Below are positions 33,786-46,213 of a stretch of 64,000 nucleotides of DNA, in pieces. The translations under genes and the position numbers were made by a program. Each line of letters opens with the position of its first letter. Position 1 is the first letter of the stretch. The notes beneath the pieces were generated by a model. It was not told where the DNA came from. It did not search any database and worked only from the letters and a program-made list of their open reading frames with translations. Source of the stretch: Cryptomeria japonica (lineage: Eukaryota > Streptophyta > Pinopsida > Cupressales > Cupressaceae); assembly GCF_030272615.1 (NCBI RefSeq), contig NC_081406.1, positions 263,964,624 to 264,028,623 on the forward strand, given 5' to 3'.

Positions 33786-34922
33786 TTAGGTCAACCTTCT
33801 TTTGGGGAGATTTTTTGACAGTGAATGTCTGTCCCTTGTTTTCTCCATTTGAGGAGACAAACAAAATGTCATTGTGGGAACATTCTTGCTGGAGGAGCTT
33901 TCACCGGCACCACTTCTTAAACCTTCAGTGTCCTTGGCATGCTTTTGCTTCTTCAACATTCTGTCCAAGGCTTCACTATAGCCATCAAACCAGATTCTTA
34001 CCTTGAGCTCATCCTGACACTTCTCAAGGTCATTTAGGAGAATCTCCATTTCTCCAAGTAGCCATTGATATTCTTCATTTTTTACTTCTAGCCTAGATGC
34101 TATATTTTCACACCGACACACCTTGGTGCCTTCTTCTTGAGACTTCAACTCTGAGATACATTTCTCAGATTCTTCAAGGCATTTGATCAACTAATTATGC
34201 TCCACCACTGCAACATTCTTGAATAGATTGTATTCATTCCTTACTGTTCTTAGTTCTTCATGTGCATTTACAAGCTCTCCTTTAAGATCAACTTCTACTT
34301 CATCTTCTTCTTCACCTTCATTAACAAATAGATCTTGCTGGCTAGATCTATCTACCTTATCTCCTTATTCTTCATCTTCTTCATTGTCACTCTCAAACAC
34401 ATCATATTGGTGGGATCTATTTGCCTTATCACTTTCAAATGCGTGCACCTTATCTTCAGATTCTTGTGCCATGAAGAGATGAGTTCCTTCTTCATCATTG
34501 CTACTACAACAATCTGATCTACCTCTATCATCCGTGCATGTGTCTGTTGCTTTGTTCTTCTCACTCTCACAAACTGATCCAGTGGTGCAGGGTTCATTTC
34601 TATAAATCTTCTTTAGTCTATCCCATAGACTCTTTGTCGGTCTGCACTTATCCACCTCTGAGAGAACATCATCGACGAGCCCACTGAATATAGCCTTCAT
34701 GGCTTCTTCATTTCACATGCATATTCTTTGTTCTTGAGAGTCGGTGGGAGGACATACATTCCTAAGGAGACCATTAACAACTGACATCCATACATCAAAC
34801 CCTAGAGAGGATAAGTAGACTTCCATTCTATAGCTCCAAATAGAATAGTTTGAGCTATAAAAAACTGGAGCAAGAATTGACACTAGACAGACCATTGTGT
34901 CCTTAAGCCAAAATCTACCCAA
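33786..34922 (-). pseudogene. A: gag N-terminal part and coiled coil
   Basis: The start near 34922 gives FYSSNYSIWSYRMEVYLSSL and GFDVWMSVVNG, nearly the same as element G at 46214. Next comes LSEVDKCRPTKSLWDRLKKI (34365-34700). The rest of the UBN2 core is missing, and the reading passes straight into an acidic region (ESDNEEDEE). A coiled coil, LEVKNEEYQWLLGEMEILLN, follows at 33786-34190. One stop near 34710 and others split it. The shortened core suggests it could not form a capsid alone. Confidence 0.72.
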
Positions 34923-34968
34923 GCGAGAGAAAGATTGATAAACAGGGTACCTAGGCTCTAATACCGAT

Positions 34969-37503
34969 TGTTAGACATAATGCACCAATGAGAGGGGGGT
35001 GAATCAATGGTTCTCAAACTTTTCCCTTTAACTATCCCTATGAAGTATATCAACTAATAGATCTAGTTGAATGCAGACTTATCGGTTAGTGAGGAGACTA
35101 AACACAAATGCATTCACAAAAAGGAACATCACATAACACCAATATGTATGAGGAAAAACCAAGATGGCAAAAACCTCGGTGAGAAATGCTGCTAGAGTCT
35201 ACTACTCCAATCCAGCCTCACAATGAAATCTATTACAATGTTTAGGGCACCAACCCAAGGAGATACAACCCCTGATTTAGGGCACCAACCCAAGGAGCAC
35301 TAACCCCTAACTGATTTATGGGCTACAACCCAAAGGAGCTACAACCCCTACACTGAGCTACAACTTAGTGATTTCAAAGATAACTTCACATACAAAATTA
35401 ATCATACTGTTACAAGTGAACCTTCTAACCATTTCATATACCTCACTCTGCCAATGAGACACCTTCTCTACTGCACCGAATCACTTGTCTGCTTCTCTTA
35501 TCTATCACTGTATTGCCAATAAACTCTATCGATTCACCTCTACTCTTCTTTTTCTCTACTGGATCTCCTCCTTAATGCTCTTTTCTTTAGTCCTCTCATC
35601 TGTCTTCTTTCTGGTACAAGCTCCTACCGGTTATCTCCTCAGATGCACTTTAGCTACTATACCAGTTGCTCAAACTATATCGGTTAACCCTCTGTTAAAC
35701 CCTAACACCAGTTTAACCTTCACTCACTTAGTCACTGCTATCCTTAGCTATTATCCCTCTGACTGATCTAACTCTCTCATGCAACACTCAATTACTTCGC
35801 AGCAGCCCTATCTTCTTCTATTCAGCAACAACCTTCAATAATTTTGGCTTCCTTATTTATAACCTAGTTTTCTTGCCAGAAGCCAATTCAAATCTCAGGC
35901 GGTTAGGGTTTCCTCATCAACCTTGAGGAAAATCAAATCCAATCAGATCTCATCCGATCTGATCACCCAGACAACTATTTTCTCATCACCGCCATTAACT
36001 CGCCTTCCAATACACATTTTCCAAATATAGAAAACACGGCTCTGTATCTTGACCCGCATCTATCAAAACACCATTAATACGTTTGTTTAGTCCTTGTCGA
36101 GGTATTCTCACAAACTGATTTTCTTGCTTCAGTCCAAGTGCCAACAACTCCTTGATTTTTCTTTGTCGTTCACTCTTCCTCGATCTACACTCCTCTGATC
36201 CGATCCACAACTCACGGAATCCATTTTAAATGCATAGTTGTAGAAACACCTATCTCTACACGACACTCTACCAACCTTTGCATGCTTGCCACATCATCTC
36301 TTCGTGACATCCACCTCGACATCCATCTCAACAAGGTCATCTATGTCGGTATGAATTGGATCACCGAATAACTCCACTACCGAGTTCATCTACCGATATA
36401 CTACCCCTGCCGCTTAAACCCTCAAACTGGTCTATCATTAACCTTGCACTCGGCTTCTCATCCATTGGAACACTTAACCGGTCAGCACTCTTACTAACCT
36501 ACCTTATGCACATCTTCATCAGATGGGAAGTCTTCTGCATCTACACCTTGTCCATAATACCGATGGAAATACATACTAGTAAACATTCTTGATGATACTA
36601 TATCATCAACCTTCACCAGACTCCATCTTCAATCCGATCATTTTCATCAGATTGCATCTGCTTAGCCTTGCCTTCTCCCTAATCATCTTAGACTATATCT
36701 CGACTAGTTTGTCAAAGAGACAAACCCAACATACTTCAACTGCACCGACATCCCGACATGCCTTCTCCTTCGGTCCAATGCATAACCCTAATTTCATGTA
36801 CTCGGGGCAGCCTGTTTGTTTCACTAGTAGATCCGGTGTGAGATTTTAAACACTTGCCTTTACCTCTTCTTCCTTATCTCATAGAACTATAATGCACATT
36901 ATGAATAATAGGAGATAAGCTCCACTTACCGATGGAGTGACACCTTGTCATCTATATCCTGCAATATACTCATGTGGCTTCCCTATTTGTGCAACACATC
37001 TTCAAACAAGCACATGTGATTAGGTGTGGGCATATTCAATGTTAGTCATCTCTTCACATGGTGACTACACCTTCATCCGGTGGGAGTCCTGCTATTCTAC
37101 AACCTCACAACATACTGATGACCTATTCATCCTTGTCCTCCTATATTGATGTGATTTAGGTAACATTCTGCCTCTCCATCACAAACAACAACTCAAGAAA
37201 CCTTACCCAATTTCAACACTTCACTTATCAGTTGACATACTCTCCTTACTGGTGATATATTGTACTCGAATTGGTAACCTTACCATTCCATCCACACAAG
37301 TCAGGCACTAACTTGCGTATCGGTGACACCAGTGGTCATTACTCTGAATGACATTCTCTTCCTGACCTTATCGGTGATCTGCAACACAAGATGATATCAA
37401 AGATATCTCATCTTGTACTCCTCCATGACAGTGTTGCACATACATCTCTCATACTAGTAGTTATCCTATACCGGTTGACATCATTGACAACACAATGCCA
37501 ACA
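34969..37503 (-). repeat. 5' LTR of A
   Basis: The 2535-bp LTR runs from TGTTAGACATAATGCACC to CAATGCCAACA, with AGAGGGGGGTGAATCA near 34990 and GATGGCAAAAACCTCGG near 35163. A minus-strand TATA box (TTATAAATA) is near 35850-35860. Many ACCGGT-like strings occur. Confidence 0.85.
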
Positions 37504-37508
37504 TTTGT

Positions 37509-38319
37509 GGAATTTGAAATTATTCTTGAGATCTAGGAGTATGTATGTTCTAGGTTGGTTCTAATTTTGTATTTGAGCTCATTTGAAGCTAAAATGATAA
37601 ATTAATTTTCTCTAACATTGTGATGGGATGTATATTATTCTACTTATTTACATTTAGAAGAAGATTAATAAGTCATGCACTAGCTCAAGGCATATGGTAC
37701 ATACTATCAAGGTTACCCTTTCTTGTAATTGGTGGCCCAAGAATGAATTAATATGCACTCAAACATGAAAGGTCAACCATTCTTAAGAAGGGCCATTTAG
37801 CACAACTAGATTGAATCAATAGTATTATTGTCATTTCTCTTTTAATGAACAAAGTCATTATTGTAGATAATTTTTTTAAATGATAAAGAACCCATCATGA
37901 AGTTGCAGACTTTAAGGATCAACCAAGAAAGATGCCAACCACAAGAGGATGTTGCAACATGAGATTTATTGGACAGAGAGATAAAAAATGTTATAAAATG
38001 ATATGATACAATGCACAAATGAGCCTTTCTTATATAGGAAAGGTGATTAGGTAGTATTAAAACTACCCTTGATACAAATATTAAATACATGGTTCACTAT
38101 GATTAATTCCTAAAAAAAATATTAAATGATGAGCTATGACTCATATTTTCATGAATGCCACCTAGGATAACTAACATGGTCCTATGGACAATATTAAATG
38201 ACAAGTTACATAAAGCAACTGACAACTAACTTAAATGCAAGATAGCTCATAAGTAAACCTAACATATGAATAGGTTCTAACTATGAACTAGTTAGGATAT
38301 AACCTCATTCACACCAACA
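37509..38319 (-). repeat. Probable 3' LTR of J
   Basis: Sequence ending CTCATTCACACCAACA at 38319 is followed by CCCCCTTT, which on the minus strand is a purine tract before TGTTGGTGTG. This marks an LTR start. The left end is not clear and may lie beyond element A's insertion site. A TATA-like ATATAAG is on the minus strand near 38030. No matching 5' LTR was found. Confidence 0.45.
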
Positions 38320-39059
38320 ACCCCCTTTAAGTGCAACTTAGGGAGTGAAATTATTATGCAAATGATGCAAGACTAATATGAAGAATGAAATATGGGTTGT
38401 GATAGCTAGGCCATGTTAGGTACACATGCACAACTAATATCTTACAAATGGAGAAAGGTTGAAAACCCCATGGGATAAAACTCCTCTCTAAAATAGAGAT
38501 ATGAAAATCGTACAAGTGATAGATCATGTGATGTATGGAGGTATCAACATAAACAACCCCAAGAACTATATCCATCACAAGAATATATTACAATCACCCC
38601 TCTAATGAATGGAAAGATAGAGACAACATTTCCCCCCCATAATGAAGTATTATCAAAACCATTGAAGAATGTTTGAAACAAAAAAGAATCCAATGACAAA
38701 AAACAACATGTCTCCCCTTAGAAATAAATAAATTCAATGGTGCATGTAGAAGAAGCTCCACATTCACAATGAAATGAGAAGGAATAAGTCTTGCCAATGA
38801 AATCTTTGAAGAAGAGTTAAGTACCCTCCAAAAGTGTCCCATTAAGATGAGGAAGATCCCCAATCAAAGAAGAAACAAGAGATGGAGACTCAAGAACATC
38901 CTTCAATGTGAAATCTACAAAGAGAAGAGATACCTCCTCAAGAATGTCCTCCAAATATATAGTGGATGAATGAGAAGACAAGTTGGATTTATTAAAATGG
39001 AACAATATTGGAACCACAAATCTGAAAAAACAAAGAATCCTTGCTATGTCAAAGTCCTA

Positions 39060-39700
39060 AAATCCATGTCAATTTTCTACTTTGATGTAGTAGGTAATGG
39101 GGGAATCATTATTTAATCCACAAACCCATCAGGAGGAACTAAATTAATCCCCACACTAGTCGAAGGAGATAGGAATATAAGGATCATCACTATAAATGAA
39201 TTCAAAGGTATATACCTTGTGTAGATGATCAACCATATCATTTGCAATGAGATCACCATTCACTCAATGAATGTAAAGTACCTTTGATGTGAATTGAATT
39301 GTGTTGCCTTCCTATGTAATATAATTTGAAAGTAGATTATATGCAATCTTAGGAACAAAAAAAATATTCGTCACTTATCTAATAGCCAAATCAATATCAC
39401 TTAACGTAGCAACATCAACAAGCTAATTGCTTGCAATCAAGAGTTGATCATACGCTGGGTCTCAAAGAGAATCTAGAACCACGTAGTCAAATGAAATGGC
39501 ATTGTGTCCAAATGCTCCCAAATCAAGGATCCAACTAATATTTCGAGGTTCATGAATGGTAATCAAGGCATGAAATTTTCCTTTGTAACTAAGGGAAGTG
39601 TCCTCATGTTTGGTCAAATGAGAAGAAGGTGAACTAGATGAAGAAGGAATGGAAATATGATGCTCCTTGAGTAATTGTTTCAACTCATGAGTTTCCTTCT
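39060..39700 (-). pseudogene. J: copia protease and pre-integrase remnant
   Basis: The minus-strand frame 39462-39683 contains ISWILDLGAFGHNA, the copia protease site, with Asp-Leu-Gly in place of Asp-Ser-Gly (Asp codon 39522-39524). Further on, VPKIAYNLLSNYI near 39320 matches the pre-integrase motif VPxxxxNLLS. Integrase and RT do not follow: the sequence from 39060 to 38320 has no pol motif. Confidence 0.65.
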
Positions 39701-41339
39701 TCTAGCAAATTTTATTCACTATGCCCATATTTATTACAAAAGATACATTTTGGTCTCTCCTTCTTAGGATGAACCTCTTTAAAATAGGTTGTGGAATTAT
39801 CACTATATTTTATCTTGGGATTGTTCTTTTTATTCTCTTTCTTAGGAGTAGGATCATTTTGACAAAAAAAAATTCCCTAGTCAACCTCTCACAAAACGTA
39901 TCAAATGATGGCATGAAAAATTGATTATCCAACCCATCCATAGTGGAATAAAAGGAAGTGGAAAAATATGAAAAGAAACCCACCAATTTAGACAAAATCG
40001 AGAATATGCATTCCTTATCAGTTTTGCTTTCTCACAACCCATTAATTAAGAACACAAAGACTTTAACTTAATCAAATGGTCCTCAAGGTAAGGAAGTTAA
40101 GTAGTAGAACAATTTCTTACACTAATCTTGATTGGAGAGTAATGCAAAACATTTACAAATGTTTACAATAATTACAAAAACTTAACATAAATAAACATAA
40201 ATAGCATGCATACCACAACACATTGATTTACATGGGGAAAAATATTTTGGGAGAAAAATCCCACACTCCAAAATCCACCCAATACATTATTCATAAATCA
40301 ACAAAAAATTACAATATACATGGAGAGAAAGCTTCTCATAGGAGTATCACCAATGAATATCCAGAGACAACTCAACAACTATAAGACTTACACAACCTCC
40401 ATCTCATGCATCTAATATGTAAGAGATACAATACATGAAACCATCAAATGGTATTACAAAACCATGAGCTAAAACCACCCAAAAAGTGGCACCCAACTTA
40501 TCTCCAATCCAAGATGCCTATGATGTGTCAACACAAACACCAAAACATGTAGCTCCCTTTTACAACTCATTTATATGTCCAATGCATTTTAATATTTCCT
40601 ATTTCAGGGGACCCAACTTTTGGAGGCCGTAACTTTTGAACCAATTTTCTGACTTACAAATTGTTTGAAGCTAGAAAAATCACAACGTGGTCTATCAAGG
40701 TATAACCCACCATACTAGTTATAGATAATTAGGTTATTTCAAAGCCTCTAAGGCCCTCAAAATTGACTCTAAAACTTTCATTTGCAATGTTCAAAAACAA
40801 AAAAATTATTTTTTCCAAATCTAGACATGATCTTGAAACAAAAATTTACCAACATGCTTATCTAGCCAATTAGAAGCATTAGAAAAAATATTAGACTAAT
40901 TCATGCTCAAATGAAAATTTACTATAAATAGTAAACTTATATAAATGCAAGGTTAAGACACCATTTTCCTAACACTCAATAGTAGGAAATATATCAATAG
41001 AAATAGACATTGATTCTACCTCTAATTGCAAAGCTCTAACATCACTAATTAAACCAAACAGATCCTTATATTTATCCCATACTTCTTTAGGTGTTATGTG
41101 TTCCTCAATGTGAAAGAACATGGAATCCAAAACATAGATATCAATCAAGCCCATCACCTCATCACATTTGTTCCTATGTGAAAATATCTCATACTACTTG
41201 ATGAAGATAGATTGTTGTTCATTCAACATAGACCATAATCCCTTATACCAAGGCAATCTTTGTATCCTCACCTTCCATGTGTGATGATTATTAGTAGTAA
41301 GAACCTCAAATCTTGATTGAGCCATGAGAGACACAACAT
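39700..41339 (-). pseudogene. J: copia gag, interrupted by K
   Basis: It starts at 41327-41325 (MAQSRFEVLTTNNHHTWKV), continues VWDKYKDLFGLISDVRALQL (40969-41157), is split by solo LTR K, and resumes with LEDHLIKLKSL and TDKECIFSILSKL (near 40020-40100). It then runs through MPSFDTFCERLTREFF to a knuckle CIFCNKYGHSE at about 39715-39755 that has lost its last Cys to a stop. Order and motifs fit a copia Gag of a lineage different from A, B and G. Confidence 0.72.
40133..40974 (-). mobile_element. Solo LTR K in J gag
   Basis: Minus-oriented insert of about 840 bp starting (minus) TGTTAGGAAAATGG. It lies between gag codons for Pro-Thr-Ile-Glu and Ile-Ser-Val that should be adjacent. A TATA-like CATATAAATG lies on the minus strand near 40570. 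Flanking pentamers CTTGA and CTCAA match in three of five bases. The left edge is uncertain by a few bases. Confidence 0.6.
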
Positions 41340-41395
41340 AAAAATCAAGAAAAATAAAAAAATATTTGATAGAAACTAAGTTGGTATTTTTAGAT

Positions 41396-42818
41396 TGTTG
41401 GCATTTTGCATATAGATTGCATTAATGATATGTTGTCATTGATGTCAATTGAACCGGTGAATGGTGTTCATGATATTGCTGATGTTATTGTTCATATTGC
41501 TTTTGTATTCTAACCAGTATGATAAACTTTGAGGAAGATGTTGTGAACCGGTATATGGTAGTTTGTAAATTGAACCACTGTAAAGGGTTAAACCTTTCTA
41601 TGTTTTGTAAACCGGTAAACCCTACCGGTTGTTTTTTGTGTTAAACCCTAGCCCATCAAGTTTGTAGGTTTAAGATCTAAAGTTGAGCAGTAATTATGGA
41701 GATACGTGTGATCATTGTATGAGGATAAGTTCAGATTGATTTGGTGCATTTGATTGTCTTGGAAAGGAGCAAAGTGGATTTCATCAAATGCATAGTGCGT
41801 GATGAGTTACAAGTCTGATGAAGCAGTGATCATGGAGCGGTTGGAATTTTGTTGTAAAATGTGAAGAGATTGTTATAATTTCTAACGGTCAAGATTGTAC
41901 CGAATTGTTTGTAATCTCGATGATGAGAATTAGGTTTTTGTTGTGTTGCCGACCTAGTTGATTTGTATTTAAGGTCAATGAAGTTGTTTGTAAAGGAGCT
42001 GGCAAAGTTGGCAGAAATTAGTTGAGTGTGTGGTTGCCAAACCGATGGATGGATCTACAGTTTGTGTAGAAGAAGATTGAAGCGTAATACGGATCTAATC
42101 AAGCAGATGTAGTGCTATTCAAACAGATCAAGAAAACCTATTATTTTCTAACAATTACAACAAAAATCAAAATCCTCTAACTGGGTAAGCTCTAACAAAC
42201 TTGGTTACTTTCTAAATCCTCTAACAAGGTGGTCCATTAGTTTGGATTCTCAAACCCTCCAGTGAGGTTACTCCTAACAAGGTATTGTTCTTTTCATCAA
42301 GGAATATTTGTAAATCCCTTAACCGGGTGATTCCTAACAGAATCAGTTCTTAACAAGACTTATTGTAAAGCTTTAACAAGCTTAGCTCCTAATAGGGCAA
42401 ACTTTAGAAGAGTTCAGATAGCTATCCTTGTGAGTCTCATCTCACCGTGGTTTTTACCTATTTGGGTTTTCCACGTATAAATATTTGTGTCAAGTGGTGA
42501 ATGCTTTTGTGGTTATGATCTTATTTGTTGATTTGATTAACTTCTTAACTACTCAGATAAGGCATGATAACTGGAAGCATTGAGAGATGAATATGTTGAT
42601 ATTTGATTAAGCATTGTTGATGTTTACAAGATTAAAGTTGTCTACTGTTAAGTTGGTATAACATTCAAACTGGTTGATGTTGGTAATCTTTGAGACATTA
42701 TCTTGACAGAACTATTTTGTTGATAAGTTTATTTTGATTTTGGGAGTTTGTATTAGTTTTTGAGTATATTGATTCACCCCCCTCTCTCAGTATTATGCTG
42801 GATCCTTATTCTTTCATC
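41396..42818 (+). mobile_element. Solo LTR E (plus strand)
   Basis: This copia-type LTR of about 1.4 kb starts TGTTGGCATTTTGC and has TTGTCATTGATGTCAA at 41433-41448. Repeats of the type CTTAACCGGGTGATTCCTAA follow at 42150-42400, then CCGTGGTTTTTACC...GGGTTTTCCACG (42448-42475) and GATTCACCCCCCTCTCTCAG (42772-42791). The end is probably TTTCATCA near 42818. No PBS or internal region follows. No clear target duplication was found. Confidence 0.6.
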
Positions 42819-43957
42819 ATATCATCAAACTAATATGAAACACGTTGAATATGATATTCAATTGAAAATGAAGCCCCCCAACAAATTCTACCTATCCAAG
42901 TGTTAGTATGTTCAAGTTATCAAGCAAAATGAAAAAATAAATAGATAGTAGTTGGTACTAAATCTAGAAAAAGTATATAGACTAAATGATAGAGATCCTT
43001 GATACCTTTCCAACACTACAAGAATTACAAAAATCAAAGATTGTGGCTGAAAGTCATGAGATCAGGAGTCCAAAAATAAGGATTGACTTCAAGCTATGAA
43101 AAATATTGATAAATAAAAAAAACAGGTGGATTGACCTGCACCACTGCAATGTTGGTGGAACTAGATTTTCAACTATATATGGAATGCAAAATTTTGACTC
43201 TATATACCCAAGATATGCTTCATGGAAGAAAATCACCTATATGGGGCTGAATGAAAATAGGGGGCCAAATTGAGCCCTAGGTGGAAAAAAAATCCAATGA
43301 GCCTAATTTTTTAAAAAAAAATTTAGCTAAGATGAGGATGGGGCCTACAAATTGGGCAGTGGAAAAATAGGGGTGCGGCTGAATATGCATTGGACCACAA
43401 ATAATTTTGGCTATGCAAGTGAGAAGCGAATGACTAGTGTTTAGAGGTATTGGTTGCAACAATTACAGATGTACCTGAAACTCATAAACAAATCAAAGTC
43501 TCCAATACACCACACAATTAGGGGAAGAGCACCTAAGTCATTCTAGTTCCAATAACCGAAGACTCCTTGCACACCCAACCCCCCAATTACTAACTCTAAA
43601 AGAACAAAAAAAACTAAAAGCCTATTAATAAATTTAACATATACCAATAGTTGATCAATTTTCTGCATTTTTGGACCATAATTGGCCCATTTGTGCTCCT
43701 TTATTGGTACCCATAGCGCACAAATATTGAGACATTTGTGCATAAGTATTGGCAATTTTAAGGGCATAGTTATTAGGGCATCTTTAAGAAAGTATTGAGC
43801 GAAAAATTAAAATGTGTACTTTTTGACCCTTTTGTGCGTAATGGATCCCACAATGTGCATTGTTACTACTCAGAAGCCAAACCAATAGCTATACATAGTT
43901 AAGTCACATGCAAAGACAACAAAAAAACTATCAAAATTTTATGTACCATTTAGAATC
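42819..43957. other. Unassigned stretch between E and P
   Basis: There is no convincing ORF. GATCCTTGATACC at 43000-43012 could, on the minus strand, be a decayed PBS (GGTATCAAGGATC) for element J, but no LTR could be matched beside it. Confidence 0.35.
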
Positions 43958-44546
43958 TGTGTAGACACCTAAAGATTAATTAAATTTTATTTAATTAATT
44001 ATCCCTATGATATAATTAATTTTATTAATTGTGTTACTCCCTTTAACCTTCCCAAATAATTAATTAAATTTTATTTGATTAATTATGCCCCCATCTAATA
44101 TAATTAATTTATTAATTGTATTCCACTTTAGTAAGGTTTAATTCATTTCAATAAATTGAACTCCACCTTAGCCCACTAGCCAAATAATCTTTTAAAACAT
44201 ATTAGTTAATTAATTTCCAATTAATTAACTAGCACCATAGATTCCTACAAATCCTCCCACTAAGCCCACTAATTAATCAAACCCTAATCTTCATTATCAT
44301 TTTCCTCAATTATAAATTTATCCCACCTACCCAAGTCCACATGTGATGCCCCTCTTAAATGAGTTGCATGCACATGCAACTTTCAAGCCTCCACCTCACT
44401 CTTTGACCAAGGGTTCTCACACATGTGTAAGGATTCTCTTCATTATAGACCACCCTACACTTACCTTCTCATTAATTTGTCACTTCCTCCTCCCTACCCA
44501 TCTTCCACTTTGCCAATTTTGCCTCCACTTGTCACTCTCTTGTTCT

Positions 44547-46149
44547 TGTTGGCATTATTGGTATTAAGTTGTCATTCATGTTAATTGGTTTGGCAAGGTC
44601 ACCAGTAAGGAAGAAGTGGTGACCGGTATTAGAAGAGCAAGACATATATTGGCAATCCACATGTGAGTGAAAAGGCATAAGGAAGGCTACCAATACACAT
44701 GAACTGTGTCATCTGTCAGTAAAGAAGGCTTAGCGGTAAGGCACAAAACGAGATGAAGGTTGGTTGTTTGTTTGTTTGTGATGAATAGGCAAAATGTTAA
44801 AAGAATCACAACAACACCTGATGAACATAACAAAGAGGATGGCATGAAGACATACCAAAAGGCAAGAGGAATTATCAAGAGGATGTGTTGCTGGTAAAAA
44901 GGATATTTGTTGGTTATACCGATAAGGTCAAATGAGCCGGTAGTCAGCCTTGGTCAACAAAGAAGGTCAAAATAACATAGATATCCAAGTATAGGTGGAT
45001 GTCGACAAACATGATAGCTGGATGCCAGGTGGTGATATTGCACAAGTCGATAACGTGTGCATCGAAGCAACAAGTCAACAAGCAGGTCGACTTTTATGAA
45101 GAATCTGCAAGTCACAGAGGATGCCAGAGGATTGTGGGTCGAGGAAGGCAAGCTGGCAAGCGATTGAACTAATATTGCAAGAAGATTTGATCTTCGTACT
45201 ATTTTGCTAAAGGAAACAATAAAGTCATTAATGACATATGATAGAGAAAAGAAGAAAAGCATGGTGCAAACCTCCAAATTTAGAAAATGCACATTGGAAT
45301 GTGAAGCTTTGCTGGTGTTGTTCGATGTCATAAAGATCTTATCCCTGGAAAAGAAGATAGAATCAAATCAGATTTGGATCGAGTTGGAGAAGGCAAAACC
45401 TAACACGAAATTGTTTGAATGCTATTTTTGGTGAGAATCCAAGATTATAAATATGTGAGCTCAAGATAGAAATCATTGATGCTTGATGTGAAGAAGGAAA
45501 GTGAAGAGAGCTTGAGCACAGAGAAGGATCATCTTATAATTTATTCTAAGAAGGTTGCAGAGTGAATTAGCAAGAAAAACCAGTGAGAAGGTATAACCGA
45601 TAGTGATAGTACCAGTAAATTATTGCAGGTATAGCAGTTGAGTTAATAAGTAAGGTGTGATTGATCAAGAATGCATATAAGTGTGTCTAAGTCTGTTGTG
45701 AGGCTGAGAGAGAAGAAGAAGAGGCTATTAACTGACAAAAATTTATCTGATCAAGTATTGCATAACTCATTTGCAACCAGAAGCTATAACTATTTCAAAA
45801 TTGTATTTCAATGTACATGACCAAGTTGGAGCTTGGTGTAGGGGTTGGTGCTCCTTGGGTTGGTTTCCCTTGGGTTGGTGCCCTAAATCTTTGCAATCCA
45901 TCATTTCACTTGTGAGGCTAGATTGGAGAAGTAGTCTCCAAATACATATCTCACCGAAGTTTTTCCCATATTGGGTTTTCCTCGTACATCTAGTGTTGTG
46001 TGTTTGTCTATTTTGACATCCTCATTTGTCTTACTGGTTTGACTATTTTGTGCTTAGGATAATAATCGGTATTCTAAGGTTCTTTTAAAAAGGAAAAGAA
46101 TTTAGGAACCACTGATTCACCCCCTCTCAGTGGTACATTTTATTCAACA
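44547..46149 (+). repeat. 5' LTR of G
   Basis: This 1603-bp LTR runs from TGTTGGCATTATTGG to TTTTATTCAACA. It has TTGTCATTCATGTTAA near its start (a variant of the shared motif), a TATA box ATTATAAATATG near 45444, TTTTTCCCATATTGGGTTTT at 45960-45979, and GATTCACCCCCTCTCAGTGG at 46112-46131. Confidence 0.83.
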
Positions 46150-46150
46150 A

Positions 46151-46163
46151 TTGGTATCAGAGG
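46151..46163 (+). promoter_or_regulatory. Primer binding site of G
   Basis: TTGGTATCAGAGG lies one base after the LTR end. It is complementary to the 3' end of initiator tRNA-Met, the usual copia primer. Confidence 0.8.
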
Positions 46164-46213
46164 CTAGTTTCCTAGTTGATTAAAGCTTGGGTAGATTATA
46201 GACTTAGAACACA

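Larger units (their letters stand above)
24158..37503 (-). mobile_element. Gag-only copia element A
   Basis: This is a minus-strand element bounded by a perfect 5-bp duplication TTTGT (24153-24157 and 37504-37508). The right (5') LTR is 34969-37503, 2535 bp. The left LTR is 24158-31547 and contains nested element I; without I it is about 2.5 kb. The PBS is read on the minus strand as ATCGGTATTAGAGCC at 34954-34968. The 3.4-kb interior encodes a shortened gag only; no protease, integrase or RT was found. The element needs enzymes from a relative. Confidence 0.88.

Noticed and set aside
33713-34482. Plus-strand Ser-rich ORFs
   Set aside because: They are mirror readings of the acidic and coiled-coil gag of A on the minus strand.
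43000-43012. Possible PBS of J (minus strand GGTATCAAGGATC)
   Set aside because: No LTR with a TG/CA end could be matched beside it, and no copy of the 37509-38319 LTR was seen to its right.
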